Assembly: GCF_038561935.1 (NCBI RefSeq)
Contig: NZ_CP102770.1
Span: forward strand, 10,052,395 to 10,116,394
DNA from: Myxococcus stipitatus
Lineage (GTDB): Bacteria > Myxococcota > Myxococcia > Myxococcales > Myxococcaceae
Reading direction: 5' to 3'
DNA length: 64,000 nt
The notes under the pieces are model-generated. The model ran no database searches. It was given only the letters and a program-made list of their open reading frames with translations, and had not been told where the DNA came from. This document shows positions 26,798-35,606 of this stretch, one piece after another; positions within the stretch are counted from its first letter, which is position 1, and each line of letters begins with the position of its first letter. The position numbers and the translations under genes are program-made.

Positions 26798-28144
26798 ATG
26801 TCCTGGACCGCGGGCAGCTCGACGACTCGAACGACAGGGGCCCCTGAAGCCCCGGGGGCGTGGAAGGCCCGCGCCTGGGCGGAGCTGGAGGCGGCGCGGA
26901 CGCGTGTGCTGGGCATGCTCGCGGGGCTGCCGGAGCAGGTGCTGCGCAACCAGCACTCGCCCTTGATGTCGCCGCTCATCTGGGACGTCGCGCACATCGC
27001 CAACTACGAGGAGCAGTGGCTGCTGCGGGCGCTGGGCGCCCCGGCGCTGACGGACCCGGCCTTCGACACCCTCTACGACGCCTTCCGCCACCCTCGGAGC
27101 ATCCGCTCCACGCTCCCGCTGCTGCCTCCCGAGGCCGCGTTCGCCTATGCCGCGCGCGTGCGGGAGGCCGTGCGCGAGCACCTGATGACCCGCGTCCCCG
27201 AGGACAGCTTCGAGCCCCTGCTCGTGGAGGGCTTCGTCTTCGGCATGGTGGCGCAGCACGAGCAGCAGCATGCGGAGACCCTCGCGGCCACGCTCCAGCT
27301 GATGACGGAGGTGGAGTACCGCATCCCTGCCGCGCGGCGGCTTCCACTCGCGGGGCGGGTGTCTCGCGAGCCGGTGTTCATCCCCGGCGGCCCGGTGCGT
27401 CTGGGCACGGACGCGCCCTGGGCCTACGACAACGAGCAGCCTTCCCACGTGCGCGACGTGGCGCCCTTCCTGATGGACGCGCACCCCGTCACCAACGGCG
27501 ACTACCGGGCCTTCGTCGAGTCCGGAGGCTATGAGGACCCGCGCTGGTGGCATCCCAAGGGCTGGGACTTCGTGCGCGCGGAGCGGCTCGCGCATCCCCA
27601 GTTCTGGCTGCCGCAGGAGGCGGGCCGCTGGCTGCGCAGGCGCTTCGGACACATCGAGCCCCTGCCCGCCGACGAGCCCGTGCAGCACGTGTGCTGGTAC
27701 GAAGCGGATGCGTACGCGCGGTGGGCCGGCAAGCGCCTGCCCACGGAGGCCGAGTGGGAGAAGGCCGCGCGCGGCTCCGACGGAGTCCGTCGCGAGCACC
27801 CGTGGGGACACGCGGTGCCCACGCCCGCGCGCGCGAACCTGGGGGGCGACGCGTGGAGGCCCGCGCCCGTGGGCAGTCATCCGGAAGGCGTCAGCCAGGA
27901 CGGTGTCTGGGGACTGCTGGGGGATGTCTGGGAATGGACCTCCAGCGACTTCCAGCCCTACGCGGGGTTCCGCGCATATCCGTATCGCGAGTACTCCGAG
28001 GTGTTCTTCGGCGACGAATACAAGGTTCTTCGAGGAGGAGCATGGGCCAGCGCGCCGGTGGCGGTGCGCAATGGCTTTCGCAATTGGGATTACCCCATCC
28101 GCCGGCAGATTTTCGCCGGCTTCCGTTGTGCGTCCGCGGTGTGA
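26798..28144 (+). CDS. egtB: Ergothioneine biosynthesis sulfoxide synthase EgtB
   Basis: A 448-residue non-heme iron enzyme that forms the C-S bond of ergothioneine. It joins oxygen-activated trimethylhistidine (hercynine) to cysteine or gamma-glutamylcysteine. The N-terminal DinB-like domain carries the three histidine ligands seen in EgtB: His66 (DVAHIANYEEQW) and His154/His158 (QHEQQHAETL). The C-terminal half is the formylglycine-generating-enzyme-like domain (VFIPGGPVRLGTD; RLPTEAEWEKAARG; DVWEWTSSDFQPY; RGGAWA; FRNWDYP; FRCA). egtD follows after eight bases, so the two form an operon. No egtA, egtC or egtE is in the window. Confidence 0.95.
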   Translation: MSWTAGSSTTRTTGAPEAPGAWKARAWAELEAARTRVLGMLAGLPEQVLRNQHSPLMSPLIWDVAHIANYEEQWLLRALGAPALTDPAFDTLYDAFRHPRSIRSTLPLLPPEAAFAYAARVREAVREHLMTRVPEDSFEPLLVEGFVFGMVAQHEQQHAETLAATLQLMTEVEYRIPAARRLPLAGRVSREPVFIPGGPVRLGTDAPWAYDNEQPSHVRDVAPFLMDAHPVTNGDYRAFVESGGYEDPRWWHPKGWDFVRAERLAHPQFWLPQEAGRWLRRRFGHIEPLPADEPVQHVCWYEADAYARWAGKRLPTEAEWEKAARGSDGVRREHPWGHAVPTPARANLGGDAWRPAPVGSHPEGVSQDGVWGLLGDVWEWTSSDFQPYAGFRAYPYREYSEVFFGDEYKVLRGGAWASAPVAVRNGFRNWDYPIRRQIFAGFRCASAV

Positions 28145-28152
28145 GGTGAGGC

Positions 28153-29184
28153 ATGGATTCAATGGTGCTGCCGGTGGTGGTGACGACGCCCGAGGAGGGC
28201 ACGCGAGCCCCCCCGGGGGTGAAGGTGGACGTCTTCGTGAGGCCCGGCGACGCGAGGCGCGCGCTGCGGCAGGAGGTCATCGACGGCCTGTGCGGCATGC
28301 CCAAGGAGCTCTCTCCCCGGTGGCTCTACGACGAGCGCGGCAGCCAGCTCTTCGACGACATCACGCGCCTGCCGGAGTACTACCCCACGCGTCGCGAGCG
28401 GGAAATCCTGCTGGCCCACGCGGGTGACGTGGCGCGGCTCAGCGGCGCCACCACGCTCATCGAACTGGGCAGCGGCACCAGCGAGAAGACCCGTCTGTTG
28501 TTGGACGCGATGGAGGAGGCGGGGCAGCTGTCGCGCTTCGTGCCCTTCGACGTGAGCGAGGCCTTCCTGCGCCGCGCGGCGGCGTCACTCGCCCGCGAGT
28601 ACCCGGGCATCACCGTGCACGCGGTGGTGGGCGACTTCGAGCACCACCTGGGCCAGCTGCCTCGAGGCGGACGGCGGCTGGTGGCCTTCCTGGGCGGCAC
28701 CATCGGCAACCTCAAGCCGGCGGAGCGCGCGCGCTTCCTTCGTGAGCTGTCGGAGGGGCTGTTGCCCGGGGACGGGCTGCTGCTCGGCACGGACCTCATC
28801 AAGGACCGGCAGCGGCTGTTCGCGGCCTACAACGACAGCGCGGGCGTCACGGCGGAGTTCAACCGCAACGTGCTCACCGTGCTCAACCGCGAGCTGGGCG
28901 CGGACTTCGACCCGATGGGCTTCGAGCACTACGCGCCCTTCGACGAGCACAACGCCTGGGTGGAGATGCGGCTGGTCTCCCGGCGGGCGCAGACGGTGTG
29001 GCTGTCCGCGCTCAAGCGCCGGGTGGACTTCGCCGAAGGGGAGGTGCTGCGCACCGAGGTCAGCTGCAAGTTCGAGCAGGCCCGCGTCGAGTCGGAGCTG
29101 GACGCGGCGGGCCTGGACCTGGCGGCGTGGTGGACGGACGGAGCCGGAGACTTCGCCCTGTCCCTCGCGCTCAAGCGCGGCTGA
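28153..29184 (+). CDS. egtD: Histidine N-alpha-methyltransferase EgtD
   Basis: A 343-residue SAM-dependent methyltransferase that trimethylates histidine to hercynine, the first step of ergothioneine synthesis. N-terminal region LSPRWLYDERGSQLFDDITRLPEYYPTRRE (seen as two blocks, LSPRWLYDERGSQLF and ITRLPEYYPTRRE) is diagnostic. The SAM-binding motif is ELGSGTSEKTRLLLDAM, followed by PFDVSEAFL and FLGGTIGNL. It lies eight bases after egtB, with GAGGTGAGG as its ribosome site, and the pair acts in one pathway in the cytosol. Confidence 0.95.
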   Translation: MDSMVLPVVVTTPEEGTRAPPGVKVDVFVRPGDARRALRQEVIDGLCGMPKELSPRWLYDERGSQLFDDITRLPEYYPTRREREILLAHAGDVARLSGATTLIELGSGTSEKTRLLLDAMEEAGQLSRFVPFDVSEAFLRRAAASLAREYPGITVHAVVGDFEHHLGQLPRGGRRLVAFLGGTIGNLKPAERARFLRELSEGLLPGDGLLLGTDLIKDRQRLFAAYNDSAGVTAEFNRNVLTVLNRELGADFDPMGFEHYAPFDEHNAWVEMRLVSRRAQTVWLSALKRRVDFAEGEVLRTEVSCKFEQARVESELDAAGLDLAAWWTDGAGDFALSLALKRG

Positions 29185-29192
29185 GTCGTCCG

Positions 29193-29210
29193 CGCGCCGT
29201 CAGCGGCGCG
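29193..29210. terminator. Hairpin after egtD
   Basis: Perfect 7-bp arms CGCGCCG / CGGCGCG with a 4-base loop, nine bases after egtD. Overlaps the end of the convergent small gene. Confidence 0.45.
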
Positions 29211-29385
29211 GGTTGCGGCGGGACGTCACACGCACCGGAACCGGCGCCACCACGGGCCGGCTCCAGGCGAACCACAGCGCGGCCAGCACGGTGACGGCAA
29301 TCCCTCCGGCGGCGAACAGCCGCTCCCCGACGGAGCTCAAGTCCATGGCGGCGAGAGGAAGGGGGAGCATTCCGGTGAACGACAT
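29200..29385 (-). CDS. Small membrane protein
   Basis: A 61-residue protein with one strong membrane helix (residues about 23-42, RLFAAGGIAVTVLAALWFAW) and a basic, extended C terminus (VRVTSRRNPRR). AAGGAG lies eight bases before the ATG, which supports a real gene. There is no recognised family. It converges on egtD. Confidence 0.55.
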   Translation of the reverse strand: MSFTGMLPLPLAAMDLSSVGERLFAAGGIAVTVLAALWFAWSRPVVAPVPVRVTSRRNPRR

Positions 29386-29596
29386 GCGGGGACTCCTTGC
29401 GGGGGGCTGCGTGGAGGTCCTGGATGGGATGGGGCGCTGACGTTCCCACCGCGGGCCGGGGATCTGCAGGTTAGGGACTCACGACGGATTCGGGAAGGCC
29501 CCTTGCATCCATCCTTCCATAATCGAATGGACGCGCGACGCCCGCCGAATGTTCAACACTGAGCCGTGCTTGCCTGCTCGCAAGCACACGCCGTGA

Positions 29597-30142
29597 CTAG
29601 CGGGGCTTCGCCTGAATCTCGATGTCGCGACACGCCTCGGTGGCCAGGCGGACATCCTCCGCCGACGCACCCGGGAGGGTCGCACAGAGGAACAGGTCCG
29701 AGCCCACCCGCCGCGCGCCGAACAGCGCGGGTGCCTGCGGGCCCACGCCCCCATCCGAGAGTTTGGGCGCCAGCGTCACGCGCAGGAGGGAATAGCTCTC
29801 CTTCTGCTCTTCCTGGTCCAGGGAGAGCTCGAAGTTCTTGGACTCCTCGCGCACCCGCTCGACGAGCTGCTCCACGGTGGGGAGCTGCTCACCCTGGCCT
29901 CGCCGCAGGTCCACCCGGAGCACCGGCCGGCCCGGAGGGCCCGCCTGGAGGCTGTCGTCGAGGGTGACTTGCGCGGCCCACCCCTCCGGCAAGGGGACCT
30001 TCACCCCGGAGCGGTGCGTGGGCGCGGTGCCATCCGGTGGGGAGGCGCCCGGACTGGCGCTCTCCTCCTTGCAGCCCTTGCAACCGGACAGCAGACACAG
30101 CGCCAGCAAGGCTGCTGGCGCGATGTGGGCCGGGGCCTTCAC
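29597..30142 (-). CDS. Lipoprotein encoded in the parA-parB-bacM operon
   Basis: A 181-residue lipoprotein with signal MKAPAHIAPAALLALCLLSGC and the lipid-attachment Cys at residue 21. The mature part has a Pro/Ser linker, then a mixed region (VKVPLPEGWAAQVTLDDSL; PVLRVDLRRGQGEQLPTVE; SYSLLRVTLAP; FLCATLPGASAEDV). This looks like a compact alpha/beta domain without recognised motif. It starts three bases after the bactofilin gene, so it is the fourth gene of the segregation operon. Placement suggests a link between BacM filaments and the envelope; this is inference. Confidence 0.8.
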   Translation of the reverse strand: MKAPAHIAPAALLALCLLSGCKGCKEESASPGASPPDGTAPTHRSGVKVPLPEGWAAQVTLDDSLQAGPPGRPVLRVDLRRGQGEQLPTVEQLVERVREESKNFELSLDQEEQKESYSLLRVTLAPKLSDGGVGPQAPALFGARRVGSDLFLCATLPGASAEDVRLATEACRDIEIQAKPR

Positions 30143-30145
30143 GGC

Positions 30146-30595
30146 CTACTTCTTCTCGCCGCCGGGGGGAGGAGGACGGGACGCGTTGTTGCCCAGGTTC
30201 TCCATCTTCAGCGAGCCCTCGAAGATGACCCCGCGGTCCATGGACAGCGACGGCGTCTCCAGGTTGCCCTTCACGCGGCCCGGCGTCTTGAGCTCGATGA
30301 TCTGGGTCGCCTTCACGTTGCCTTCGACCTGCCCGTTGATGATGACGGTGCCGGCCTGGATTTCAGCCTGGACCTTGGCGCCATCCCCAATGACGAGCAC
30401 GTCCTTGGTGATGATCTGCCCCTGGAACTTTCCGTCGATACGGACCTGTCCCTCGAAGGTGAGCTTCCCCTCGAACTCGCTTCCCTTGCCCAGAAGCGTA
30501 TGAACCTCACCAGAGCGCTGCGACACGGATTCCTCCTCCCGCTTGAACAGAGGCCTGCTGGGTGCTTCGTCTTTCTTCCCGCCAAGGAGCGCCAC
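30146..30595 (-). CDS. bacM: Bactofilin BacM
   Basis: A 149-residue bactofilin. The DUF583 beta-helix occupies about residues 30-130 with regular six-residue turns (FEGKLTFEGQVRIDGKFQG; VLVIGDGAKVQAEIQAGTV; IINGQVEGNVKATQII). The N terminus is charged and the C terminus Pro/Gly-rich, both disordered. Bactofilins self-assemble into nucleotide-free filaments. In M. xanthus BacM is needed for rod shape and lies next to parAB, the same arrangement as here. It begins three bases after parB. Other bactofilins of this phylum (BacNOP) help position ParA, so a segregation role is also conceivable. Confidence 0.95.
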   Translation of the reverse strand: MALLGGKKDEAPSRPLFKREEESVSQRSGEVHTLLGKGSEFEGKLTFEGQVRIDGKFQGQIITKDVLVIGDGAKVQAEIQAGTVIINGQVEGNVKATQIIELKTPGRVKGNLETPSLSMDRGVIFEGSLKMENLGNNASRPPPPGGEKK

Positions 30596-30598
30596 GCG

Positions 30599-31483
30599 CT
30601 ACTCCTTCCTGAGCAGCTTCAACAGCCGGTCCAGGTCATCGTAGGAGAAGAAGTCCACCTCGATGGTGCCCTTTCCGGGGCTTCTTTCGGTCAACCGGAC
30701 CTTGGTCCCCAAGCGGCGCTGGAGCTCCTCCACCAAGGACTTCACCTGCGGGCTCTGCTTCGGCGGCGTCTTGCCCGCATCCTTCTTGCCGTGGGAGCGA
30801 CTCTGCTGGACCAGGCGCTCCGTGTCACGCACGGAGAGCTTCTTCTCCGCCACCTGCTTGGCCAGGTTCTGCATCTCCGGCAAGCGGGGAACGCCCAGCA
30901 GCGCGCGCGCGTGGCCCATGCTCAGGGAGCCATCCGCGACCATGTTCTTCACGTCCGCGGGCAGCGCGAGCAGTCGCAGGGCGTTGGCGACGGTGGAGCG
31001 CTCCTTGCCCACGCGCTGGCTGATCTGCTCCTGGGAGAGCTTGAACTCCTCCGCCAGGCGCTTGTAGCCCTCCGCCTCTTCGATGGGGTTGAGGTCGGCG
31101 CGCTGGAGGTTCTCGACGAGGGCGAGCTCGAAGGCCTGGACCTCGGAGACCTCCTTGATGATGACGGGGACCTCCTTGAGGCCCGCGGCCTGGGAGGCGC
31201 GCCAGCGGCGCTCGCCGGCGATGATGCGGTAGCCGTCCTGGTCCTTGCGGACGAGGATGGGCATGAGGATGCCCTGGGCCTTGATGGACTCGGTGAGCTC
31301 CTTGAGCTTCTCCTCGTCGAAGTGGCGGCGGGGCTGCTCCTTGTCCCGATGGATGGACTCGATGGGGAGCTTGATGACGCCGGCCTTGTTCGCGGCCGCG
31401 TCACCGCCCTTGCCGGGAGCGGCCTGGGGGATGAGCGCGGAGAGTCCGCGGCCAAGGGCTCGTTTCTGGTCTGCTTTCACCAA
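30599..31483 (-). CDS. parB: Chromosome partition protein ParB
   Basis: A 294-residue CTP-dependent DNA clamp that loads on parS and spreads. N-terminal peptide ALGRGLSALIP contacts ParA. The CTP-binding motifs are RRHFDEEKL and GERRWRASQ (near residue 90), followed by ENLQRADLNPIEEAEGY. The helix-turn-helix is SQEQISQRVGKERSTVANALRLL (seen as SQEQISQRVGKE and STVANALRLL). The C-terminal dimerisation domain ends in IEVDFFSYDDLDRLLKLL. Gene order parA-parB-bacM is as in M. xanthus. Its target, the parS array, starts a few hundred bases upstream of parA. Confidence 0.97.
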   Translation of the reverse strand: MVKADQKRALGRGLSALIPQAAPGKGGDAAANKAGVIKLPIESIHRDKEQPRRHFDEEKLKELTESIKAQGILMPILVRKDQDGYRIIAGERRWRASQAAGLKEVPVIIKEVSEVQAFELALVENLQRADLNPIEEAEGYKRLAEEFKLSQEQISQRVGKERSTVANALRLLALPADVKNMVADGSLSMGHARALLGVPRLPEMQNLAKQVAEKKLSVRDTERLVQQSRSHGKKDAGKTPPKQSPQVKSLVEELQRRLGTKVRLTERSPGKGTIEVDFFSYDDLDRLLKLLRKE

Positions 31484-31571
31484 GACATGACTCCAGCGCC
31501 GCGAGAGGTCTCACGGCGGGCATGGGCGACGGAGGCGAGCGCGCGAATCCAGAGGGGATTCGCGGACGAGC

Positions 31572-32372
31572 TCAGGCCACCCGCCTGCGGGGGGACTTGG
31601 GGGTGTCGCGCTTCATCAGCTCCCGGCCGAGGGCGAGGTAGCTCTCGCAGCCCTTCGACTTGATGTCATAGAGGATGATGGGCTTGCCGAAGGACGGGCA
31701 CTCGGACAGGCGCACGTTGCGCGGGACGACGACCTGGAAGACCTGGTCCTTGAAGTAGCCGCGCACTTCCTCGACGACCTGGTGGGCGATGTTCGCGCGC
31801 GCGTCGAACATGGTGAGGAGGATGCCCTCCATCTTGAGGTCGGGGTTGAGGCCCTGCTTCACCAGGTCGATGGTGTGGGTGAGCTGGGAGAGGCCCTCGA
31901 GCGCGTAGTACTCGCACTGCAGCGGGATGAGGACGGAGTCCGCGGCGGACAGGGCGTTGAGGGTGAGCAGGCCGAGCGAGGGCGGGCAGTCGATGATGAT
32001 GTAGTCGAACTCGGAGGCGAGCGGGCGCAGGGCATCGCGGAGGCGGAACTCGCGGTTCTCCTGGCCGACGAGCTCGACTTCGGCGCCGGTGAGGTCGGGG
32101 GTGGCGGGGACGACCTGGAGGTAGCGCAGCTCGGTCGGGTGGAAGAGCTCCTTCATGGGGCGACCATTGAGGAGCGCGTCGTAGATGGTGCCGTGGAGCT
32201 TGTCCTGCTTGAGGCCCAGGCCGCTGCCCGCGTTGCCTTGCGGGTCCATGTCGACCAGGAGCGTGCGGCGTTCTGCGGAGGCCAGGCTCGCGGCGAGGTT
32301 GATGGCGGTGGTCGTCTTGCCCACGCCGCCCTTCTGATTGGAGATGCAGATGATTCGACCCACGAGGCCCAT
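31572..32372 (-). CDS. parA: Chromosome partition ATPase ParA
   Basis: A 266-residue deviant-Walker ATPase. KGGVGKTTTAINLA at residues 14-27 has the signature lysine. The sensor motifs are LLVDMDPQGNAGSGLG and IIIDCPPSLGLLTLNAL, and the C-terminal part has DNA-binding basic residues (VVPRNVRLSECPSFGKP). ATP-bound ParA dimers coat the nucleoid and are displaced by ParB-parS complexes, moving the origin. Start ATG 32372 has GAGAGG directly upstream. It is the first gene of the operon; the nearest parS-like sites lie 287 and 459 bases upstream, close enough for ParB-mediated autoregulation. Confidence 0.97.
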   Translation of the reverse strand: MGLVGRIICISNQKGGVGKTTTAINLAASLASAERRTLLVDMDPQGNAGSGLGLKQDKLHGTIYDALLNGRPMKELFHPTELRYLQVVPATPDLTGAEVELVGQENREFRLRDALRPLASEFDYIIIDCPPSLGLLTLNALSAADSVLIPLQCEYYALEGLSQLTHTIDLVKQGLNPDLKMEGILLTMFDARANIAHQVVEEVRGYFKDQVFQVVVPRNVRLSECPSFGKPIILYDIKSKGCESYLALGRELMKRDTPKSPRRRVA

Positions 32373-35300
32373 CCTCTCTCTTGCCCGGCGAGCGCCAGGC
32401 GCCGTGCGAGGTGTAACGCACGACTGCGCGCGGATCCCGCTGCTAACACGCGGTTCGGTGTTGGATCAAATTCGCGGCACGGTGGGCACGGCTCCTCTTT
32501 TCGAGGGGTTCCAAGCAGGCCGCGAGCCCTGATTCCAAGGACTTGAAGGTCCCGGGTCCCGGCTGTGGAACGCCGGTGCGAGGCCCCTGTCATCCAGGGT
32601 TTGCAGGGTGATTGGGCGGCTGGTTGGAGGCTCTCCTATTAAGGAGGCACGGCGGGAGGTTCCTCGTGGAACTGGGGGTGTCACGGGTGGGCGGGGGGTG
32701 GAGGGGGACCGCTGGGTTCGTGTGAGTCCGGTTGGGGCGGAGTGCAGGCATTCGACCTTGGGGGTTTCGTGCGGAGGACTCGGCGCGCGGATGGGCACTT
32801 TCGAGGTCCGCTTGTGGTGACGGCGCGCAGGTTCCACGCGGAACAGGGGCGGTGGTGAGTCTGGCTGGGTTCGGAGCTGTTGGCCTATGTGCCTGCTGCG
32901 CGGCGCGGGATGGTTCGCGCGGATGAGGTGGGCCGGGTTGAGGTGACGTCCGCTTCGCGGCTTCACCTCGGAGTGACTGCGTCCAGGTGGAGACTTGTCG
33001 ACCGGGTCATCTGGACGGATGAAGGAGGGGCTCGCGCGCGTTCTGGTTCGGGTGTGCAGGGTCTGGAGTCACTGCATCACCGCAAGAACGTGAGGATGTC
33101 GGCGGCGAGTGCGGCGTGGCGGGAAGCTCTTTGCCGGTGCACGCAGGTTCCGCGCGGCATCAGTCATGGTCGAACGGCGGCGCCACGATTCACCGAATCC
33201 ATGCGGAGGTCACGCGCTTCGCGTGGACGACTCTGAGCGAGGAGGGAGTTCAGCGCGGACGTGGTGGAGTCCGGTTCTCGGCTTCGCTTGGCTTCCACAC
33301 AGCGTCGGCCTGATTCCGCGAGAGGGACCGTCGCCACATGGGCTGGCCTGAGGTGTCCCGTCCCAGCTCAGGTCGTGCATCGAGAGCCCCTCCGACATGA
33401 CGCCCATGACAACCGGTTCAGGTTCCATATGGAACACGGAGAGGTCAGCGCTTCTTGCCGGGAGTTGAAGGCCACTTCGTCCCCTCCTGAGCGTCATGCC
33501 CATGAGAGTCGGTTCCGTCCACGCGTCCTGAGGATTTCTCCTCCTCCCAGCTCACGTTCCCCGCGAAGCATGTTCTGCGCGCCAATCCGCCCTGCCTCAC
33601 GAAGCGTCGCAAGACACGCCTCGGTCCACATTCCGCGTTCTGCGCGCCAATCCGCCCGGCATCACGAAGCGTCGCAAGACACGCCTCGGTCCACATTCCG
33701 CGTTCTGCGCGCCAATCCGCCCTGCCTCACGAAGCGTCGCAAGACACGCCTCGGTCCACGTTCTGCGTTCTGCGCGCATCGCGCAGCTCCGTGAGTCGAG
33801 TTGTTCGCGGTCCAGGTGGAGTACGACGCAGTCCTCGTTCTGGGTTCGGCATTTCCACTCCACTCGACCACCCCAAGCCACTCATGACCTGCTCCAAGCG
33901 GAACGCCCTGACGACGTGAGCACGATCAAGCGCATCGCGGCCGCTCCCGGCCCGACCTGGAACCAGCCACAGTCTGCATCCAGCGTTCGGAACAAACACC
34001 CGCGACGCACGGAAGCTCGCGGTCGGGCGATTCGCCACGCGAGACTCATCAAGAGCCGACTCAAGTTCCGCGCTGGCCACGAAGCGCTCAGCACTTCGCG
34101 AAGGACGACAACTTCTCCGCCGCTCCACACGAAGCACAGTGACCAGGTGAACCCGGGTCTGGCGCTTCACCGTCAAACACCCGGCGCAGGTTCTACGTGG
34201 AACATATCGCCACCCGCGTTCTGGGTTCTGCCACCAGCACCCCATGCGGCGACCAGATGCCTTCGTGCGTGTTCCATATGGAACCCAGTCCTCAGATGGA
34301 CACGGTCCGGAGGCTCGCGATGAAGGTCTCTTCGCGACCGTGGACGAGCGCCAACGTGGAATCACGGCAACGCGTCCCCCATCAACCGACGTCCGTGATG
34401 AGCGGTTCGCGCTCCATGTGGGGCAGGTGCGGGCATCAACATGAGGTTCAGCACGCCCACCGCGGGTGATGAGCCGAAGCTCTTGTCGCGGGCTTCAATG
34501 GAACGCCGCCCCCTGCCCCATCCAGTGCTGAGCAGGCTCCACATGGCACACCGAGCGCCCCTCGCTACCGGCCTGCCGCACCTGCGCGAAGACCTCTTCG
34601 CCCATTCCGCATGGAACGCGATGCATGGAGGCTCAAGGACGGCAGCCAGCGCTGACCACTTCTTCATCGCTCCGCCGTGTTCCGCGCGGAACACGACAAG
34701 GTGAATGCCCGAGGCTTCTCTTCACCACCGCATGCGGCGGCATGAAGTCGCCTCGCCCGCTCCATGAGGAACGCCGTGTATGGCGGTCCAAGACCCGCTG
34801 ATGCGCGATGACACCTCCACATCGGGATGCCATCGAGGCTCCGCATCACCACCGCGTGGAGCGGCATGAAGTCACCTCGCCCGGTCCGCGTGGAACGAGG
34901 ACCGCTCATCACTGCGTGCCCAAGCACGGCCTTCTTGAAGACCTCTTCGCCCGCTCCGTGTGGAACGCCGTGCATGGCGGTTCAAGACCTGCCCATGCGC
35001 GACGACACCTCTTCATCACGGTGCCACGCTCGGCATGGAACACGACAAGGCGCAGGTCCGAAGCTCCGCATCACCACCCATGCGCCTGCTTGAAGCCGCC
35101 ACCACTTCGCACCGGCCCCAACTACCTGAAGACCTCTTCGTGTGTTCCACATGGAACGCGATGCGTGGCGGTCCAAGGCCGGCCGCTGCGCGATGAGCAC
35201 CTCTTCATCGCTGCCACCCAGGTTCCACACCACCACCGTATGCGGTTGCTCGAAGTCGCCTCATCCGGTTCCACGTGGCACACGGACGGCCACCACTTCG

Positions 35301-35606
35301 CACCGCCCCAACGACCTCAAGGCCTCTTCACCTGTTCCGCGTGGCAAGCGATGCGTGGAGGTCCAAGTCTGGCCGATGCGCGATGAGCACCCCTTCAGCC
35401 TCATTGCTGCCACCCAGGTTCCGCATCACCACCGCATGCGGCTGCTCGCAGTCGCCTCACCCGTTCGATGTGGAACCCGGACCGGCCATCAGTTCGCACC
35501 CCACCCCAACTGCCTGACGACCTCTTCGCGTGTTCCACATGGAACGAGCACGAAGCGGTTCATGCCTGGCCCATGCGTGATGACTACCTCGTCATTGAGC
35601 CGCCAG
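32373..35606. repeat. Left flank of the parS array: degenerate parS sites, no genes
   Basis: A 3.2-kb stretch without a believable gene and visibly less GC-rich than neighbours. One-mismatch parS sites start at 32659 (GTTCCTCGTGGAAC), 32831 (GTTCCACGCGGAAC), 34190 (GTTCTACGTGGAAC), 35144 and 35532 (both GTTCCACATGGAAC), and 35268 (GTTCCACGTGGCAC). Two-mismatch sites start at 33422 and 34271 (GTTCCATATGGAAC), 34679 (GTTCCGCGCGGAAC), 34883 and 35463. Half-sites appear between them, for example at 35222. From about 34.6 kb the intervals are near 66-80 bases, like the core but irregular. I read this as an older, decaying part of the array. Open frames here repeat the same short peptides and are spurious. 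Confidence 0.85.
33573..33780. repeat. 65-bp tandem repeat, three copies plus a partial fourth
   Basis: Copies begin at 33573, 33638, 33703 and 33768 (partial), each opening with TTCTGCGCGCCAATCCGCC and continuing CACGAAGCGTCGCAAGACAC. Differences are only a few bases per copy. The unit does not contain a parS site. Function unknown; it probably arose by local duplication. Confidence 0.9.
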
